The position numbers were made by a program, and so were the translations under genes. Positions 6,701 through 8,261 of a stretch of DNA of 8,261 nt are shown piece after piece. The notes under the pieces are model-generated. The model had not been told where the DNA came from and ran no database searches. It saw nothing but the letters and a program-made list of their open reading frames with translations. Numbering within the stretch: position 1 is the first letter of the stretch; each line of letters opens with the position of its first letter. Origin of the DNA: JAADHY01 sp964428935 (GTDB taxonomy: Bacteria; Planctomycetota; Planctomycetia; Planctomycetales; Planctomycetaceae); NCBI GenBank assembly GCA_964428935.1, contig CAYSAG010000233.1, forward strand, positions 1 to 8,261, written 5' to 3'.

Positions 6701-8261
6701 TCAAGCATATCGCGAAGACGCATTGAAGAGCCTGGACATTCTGTCACTTAAGTCACAATGGGACGAATACCAGCAGTCTCACTGGTTGCGAAGAGTCATT
6801 GGGCAATACGTGATCCGGCGGAAGTTGGCTGGAGCGACCGTCGGACAACGGCGGCCCGACTGTGCGGCCGATCTTGCCCGTCTGGTACGCGTCCATGAGA
6901 TCGACCGCAAGTTGGATTCGCTCACCAGTCTGTCCGAACAAACTAGGGGCCTCTGGCAGGGGCTCGATTCCGACCAAGAGTTGCTCGAAAAAGTTCTCCA
7001 GCTGGCCCAGAAACTGCAAGACCCTCTCCCACGTCTCGCCCGCTCGACAGAACAGACGACGGCGGTGCGCGCGGCGCTGCGTGACGTCCTGAGCGGAGGC
7101 CATGCGGCATTCGGTCCCCAATCGCCCGTCGGACGTTCGGCTGATGAGCTTCTGCGCCGTGCGCGCGATCTGGGGGACCACTTGCAGCGAGTCGTAAAGC
7201 TAACAGCGAACTCTCTCGATCAGCTCTTCGATGAAGACGCCCCCGATTGGACCGACGCGGTGCGTCAAACCTGCCGAATGTGGCTCGAGCACGCTCCACG
7301 CCTGCGAGCCTGGTGCCACTGGCACGAAGTCAAGAGTGAAGCGAGGAAAGAGGGTCTTGCGGCGTTCGCCCAAATGCTTGAGAACGGCCAAGCGGACTCG
7401 AAGAACCTCCGGGACATTTTCGAGGTGAATTACTGCCGCTGGTGGGTGCGACGGGTTATGGAGCACGATGACGTCCTGCGATCCTTTTCGTCCACTGAAC
7501 GCGAACGTTTGATCGAGAAGTTCCGCAGAGTCGACAAAGAGTTCCTGCAGCTGACACGCCGCTACATCCGAGCCAAACTCTGTGGCAACTTGCCCAACCG
7601 CGAAGAGCTGGCTGATCAATCGGAGTGGGGCATCTTGAAACGGGAACTGCAGAAGAAGCGGCATCACAGACCCATTCGCCAACTGATCAAAGAGATGCCA
7701 ACGGCTTTGACCCGACTCACTCCGTGCCTGATGATGAGCCCTCTGTCGATAGCCCAGTACCTGCCAGCCGACCATGAACTTTTCGACGTCGTTATCTTCG
7801 ACGAGGCTTCTCAGATTCCGGTCTGGGACGCCATCGGCGCCATCGCCCGAGGTCGCCGTGCCATTATCGTCGGCGATCCGAAACAGTTACCACCGACGAC
7901 ATTCTTCGAACGGTCGATGGGCGACGACGTCGAGTCGGATGAGGACATCGAGGAAGACCTCGAGAGCATTCTGGATGAATGCATCGCAGCCAACCTACCG
8001 ACGCGTGAGCTACGGTGGCACTACCGCAGCCGCCACGAAAGCTTGATCGCGTTCTCCAATCATCACTACTACGACGGCAAACTGATCACCTTTCCGTCGG
8101 CTGCAACCGAAGATCGCGCTGTGCAGTACATTCACGTCCCCAATGGTGTGTACGAACGAGGAGCCGGGCGGGTCAATCGGCCGGAAGCCGAAGCGCTAGT
8201 CGCCCATTTGATGTCGCGCCTGAAAGACGAGGAGTTCCGTTCAAGAAACCGTTCTATTGGT
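3753..8261 (+). CDS. Giant DUF4011-type superfamily 1 helicase, 3' end outside window
   Basis: One frame is open for 1,503 codons to the window edge with no stop or frameshift. Domain order: an N-terminal beta-rich region (about 10-125); a transglutaminase-like segment (about 126-290) with E126-W-G-G, C225 in GTCLD, H251 in DGHAF, and acidic D269/D270 or E287; a variable linker (about 310-380); the DUF4011 segment from R385, with DLSLRNRLLNF at 395-405; Walker A GPPGTGKS at 710-717; motif Ia around VLFVSQK (734-740); then about 630 residues of charged, helical-looking sequence. Walker B follows with D1350-E1351-A-S, then GDPKQLPPT at 1374-1382 and WHYRSRHE at 1422-1429. These motifs are those of Upf1/Dna2-like SF1B ATP-dependent helicases that move on DNA or RNA. 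The last codons (RNRSIG) lead into the next helicase motif. Family members usually continue with the remaining helicase motifs and often a C-terminal nuclease domain, which cannot be checked here. Cytoplasmic: no signal peptide or membrane segment is seen. It stands apart from the hydrolase genes, 713 bp away. The biological role is not established; DNA repair or mobile-element defence are possibilities. Confidence 0.9.
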   Translation, partial: MGREGHASYGISLEVSVTSKTNFACYQNDVPILREVVVRNDSLFSFERLRLELTSEPPFLEPKTWHIERLDADQRLHVRDLDVRIRSGALWELTEAVPATLRFRLRGEGRVLAEKTADIELLARNEWGGTRHMPEMVAAFVMPNDPAVDRILGQAGELLRKSGRSPALDGYASGQRRRVWEQVEAIWRAIRLFNIGYVTPPASFEREGQKVRCPSKILESRVGTCLDLSLLFASCLEQCGLNPIVVFYDGHAFVGCWLVSEQFASVAVDDVTSLRKRLRLSEVLFWETTLATSSSFVRFSQACETSAKHLSEANDDQFDLAIDIRRARMQRIRPLTSGEAATTGTSQTVVAASSDDLLTIDEAPDLPEDTVDLQTRTDVSKPRGRLDAWQRRLLDLSLRNRLLNFRETKRSLRIRCGLPAKSEGSRRGFPAELQRRLASGKKLRIVSSPQIVDDEDGRSSELYFRRTGEDIDRAYASEALERNELLVDLPKEELEKRLVELYRAARTSLQEGGANTLFLAFGFLVWTRDGKGDRRFRAPLLLVPVALERRSVRAGFRLALHDDEPRVNPTLLQMLEQDFGIRVPGLAGSLPTDDAGIDVDRIYEIVTHAIRDRSGWEVVDDVVLATFSFAKYLMWKDLADRAHLLKRSPVVKHLIETPKAPYGDVDGFPEPRELDRRYPPSRSYTVLSADSSQLAAILAAAEGKDFVLIGPPGTGKSQTIANMIARCLAEGRTVLFVSQKTAALEVVYRRLCQVGLGEFCLDLHSHKARKLEVLQQLRRAWEASDAFDPRQWREKAEKLKRLRDRLNEFVHRLHREHANGLTVFDAIAREVNGQGLPRVSFQWQSHKDHDRRALDRWRELMDRLAAAWDDLPEGTQQVFAGIVRQRWSPTWQEEFTQAVERLLLSLEQFRQSAEAFAQSCSLPYPPPGRVGVAAMVQLARALKAVPDVDASFLLEPHSTETLRRLKLGLELLRSRAAVVGSLSQAYREDALKSLDILSLKSQWDEYQQSHWLRRVIGQYVIRRKLAGATVGQRRPDCAADLARLVRVHEIDRKLDSLTSLSEQTRGLWQGLDSDQELLEKVLQLAQKLQDPLPRLARSTEQTTAVRAALRDVLSGGHAAFGPQSPVGRSADELLRRARDLGDHLQRVVKLTANSLDQLFDEDAPDWTDAVRQTCRMWLEHAPRLRAWCHWHEVKSEARKEGLAAFAQMLENGQADSKNLRDIFEVNYCRWWVRRVMEHDDVLRSFSSTERERLIEKFRRVDKEFLQLTRRYIRAKLCGNLPNREELADQSEWGILKRELQKKRHHRPIRQLIKEMPTALTRLTPCLMMSPLSIAQYLPADHELFDVVIFDEASQIPVWDAIGAIARGRRAIIVGDPKQLPPTTFFERSMGDDVESDEDIEEDLESILDECIAANLPTRELRWHYRSRHESLIAFSNHHYYDGKLITFPSAATEDRAVQYIHVPNGVYERGAGRVNRPEAEALVAHLMSRLKDEEFRSRNRSIG
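4996..5049 (+). repeat. 33-bp near-tandem repeat inside the helicase gene
   Basis: A 21-nt stretch at 4996-5016 recurs at 5029-5049 with 18 of 21 bases identical and an offset of 33 nt. The offset keeps the frame, so the protein carries two related 11-residue units, R415-C-G-L-P-A-K and R426-R-G-F-P-A-E, at the start of the DUF4011 segment. It looks like a local duplication. Confidence 0.6.

Overview
The window comes from a GC-rich bacterium. Three things point, by inference only, to the PVC superphylum and most likely a Planctomycetota member: a Tat-exported sialidase-like protein next to an exported GH28-type beta-helix hydrolase, a long gene-poor spacer, and the overall style of the proteins. 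No rRNA, tRNA or marker gene is present to confirm this.

The left part (about 72-3039) holds two plus-strand genes that read as a small carbohydrate-degradation unit. The first is a 415-residue BNR/Asp-box sialidase-family enzyme with a twin-arginine signal. After a 103-bp gap that holds a striking double-palindrome hairpin (1345-1382), the second is a 538-residue GH28/pectate-lyase-superfamily protein with a Sec-type signal peptide. Both are predicted to work outside the cytoplasm. Together they suggest trimming of an acidic, possibly pectic, polysaccharide: GH28 enzymes cut galacturonan backbones and GH33-like enzymes remove 2-keto-3-deoxy sugars. The substrate is not proven by the sequence.

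The middle (3040-3752) is 713 bp with no convincing gene. It contains a perfect 8-bp-stem hairpin, a weaker pair of inverted repeats, and a minus-strand open frame that looks more like a decayed or dispersed repeat than a gene.

The right part (3753 to the window end) is one uninterrupted frame of 1,503 codons that runs off the right edge. It is the N-terminal and central part of a giant DUF4011-type superfamily 1 helicase. In order it carries a transglutaminase-like segment with a Cys-His pair, the DUF4011 segment, a Walker A motif, a roughly 630-residue mostly charged helical-looking insert, the Walker B motif DEAS, the GDPKQLPPT motif and the WHYRSRHE motif. The last helicase motifs and any C-terminal nuclease lie beyond the window. 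Giant helicases of this general kind occur in bacterial accessory and defence regions, but no partner gene is visible here, so a defence role is only a possibility. It has no evident functional link to the two hydrolases.
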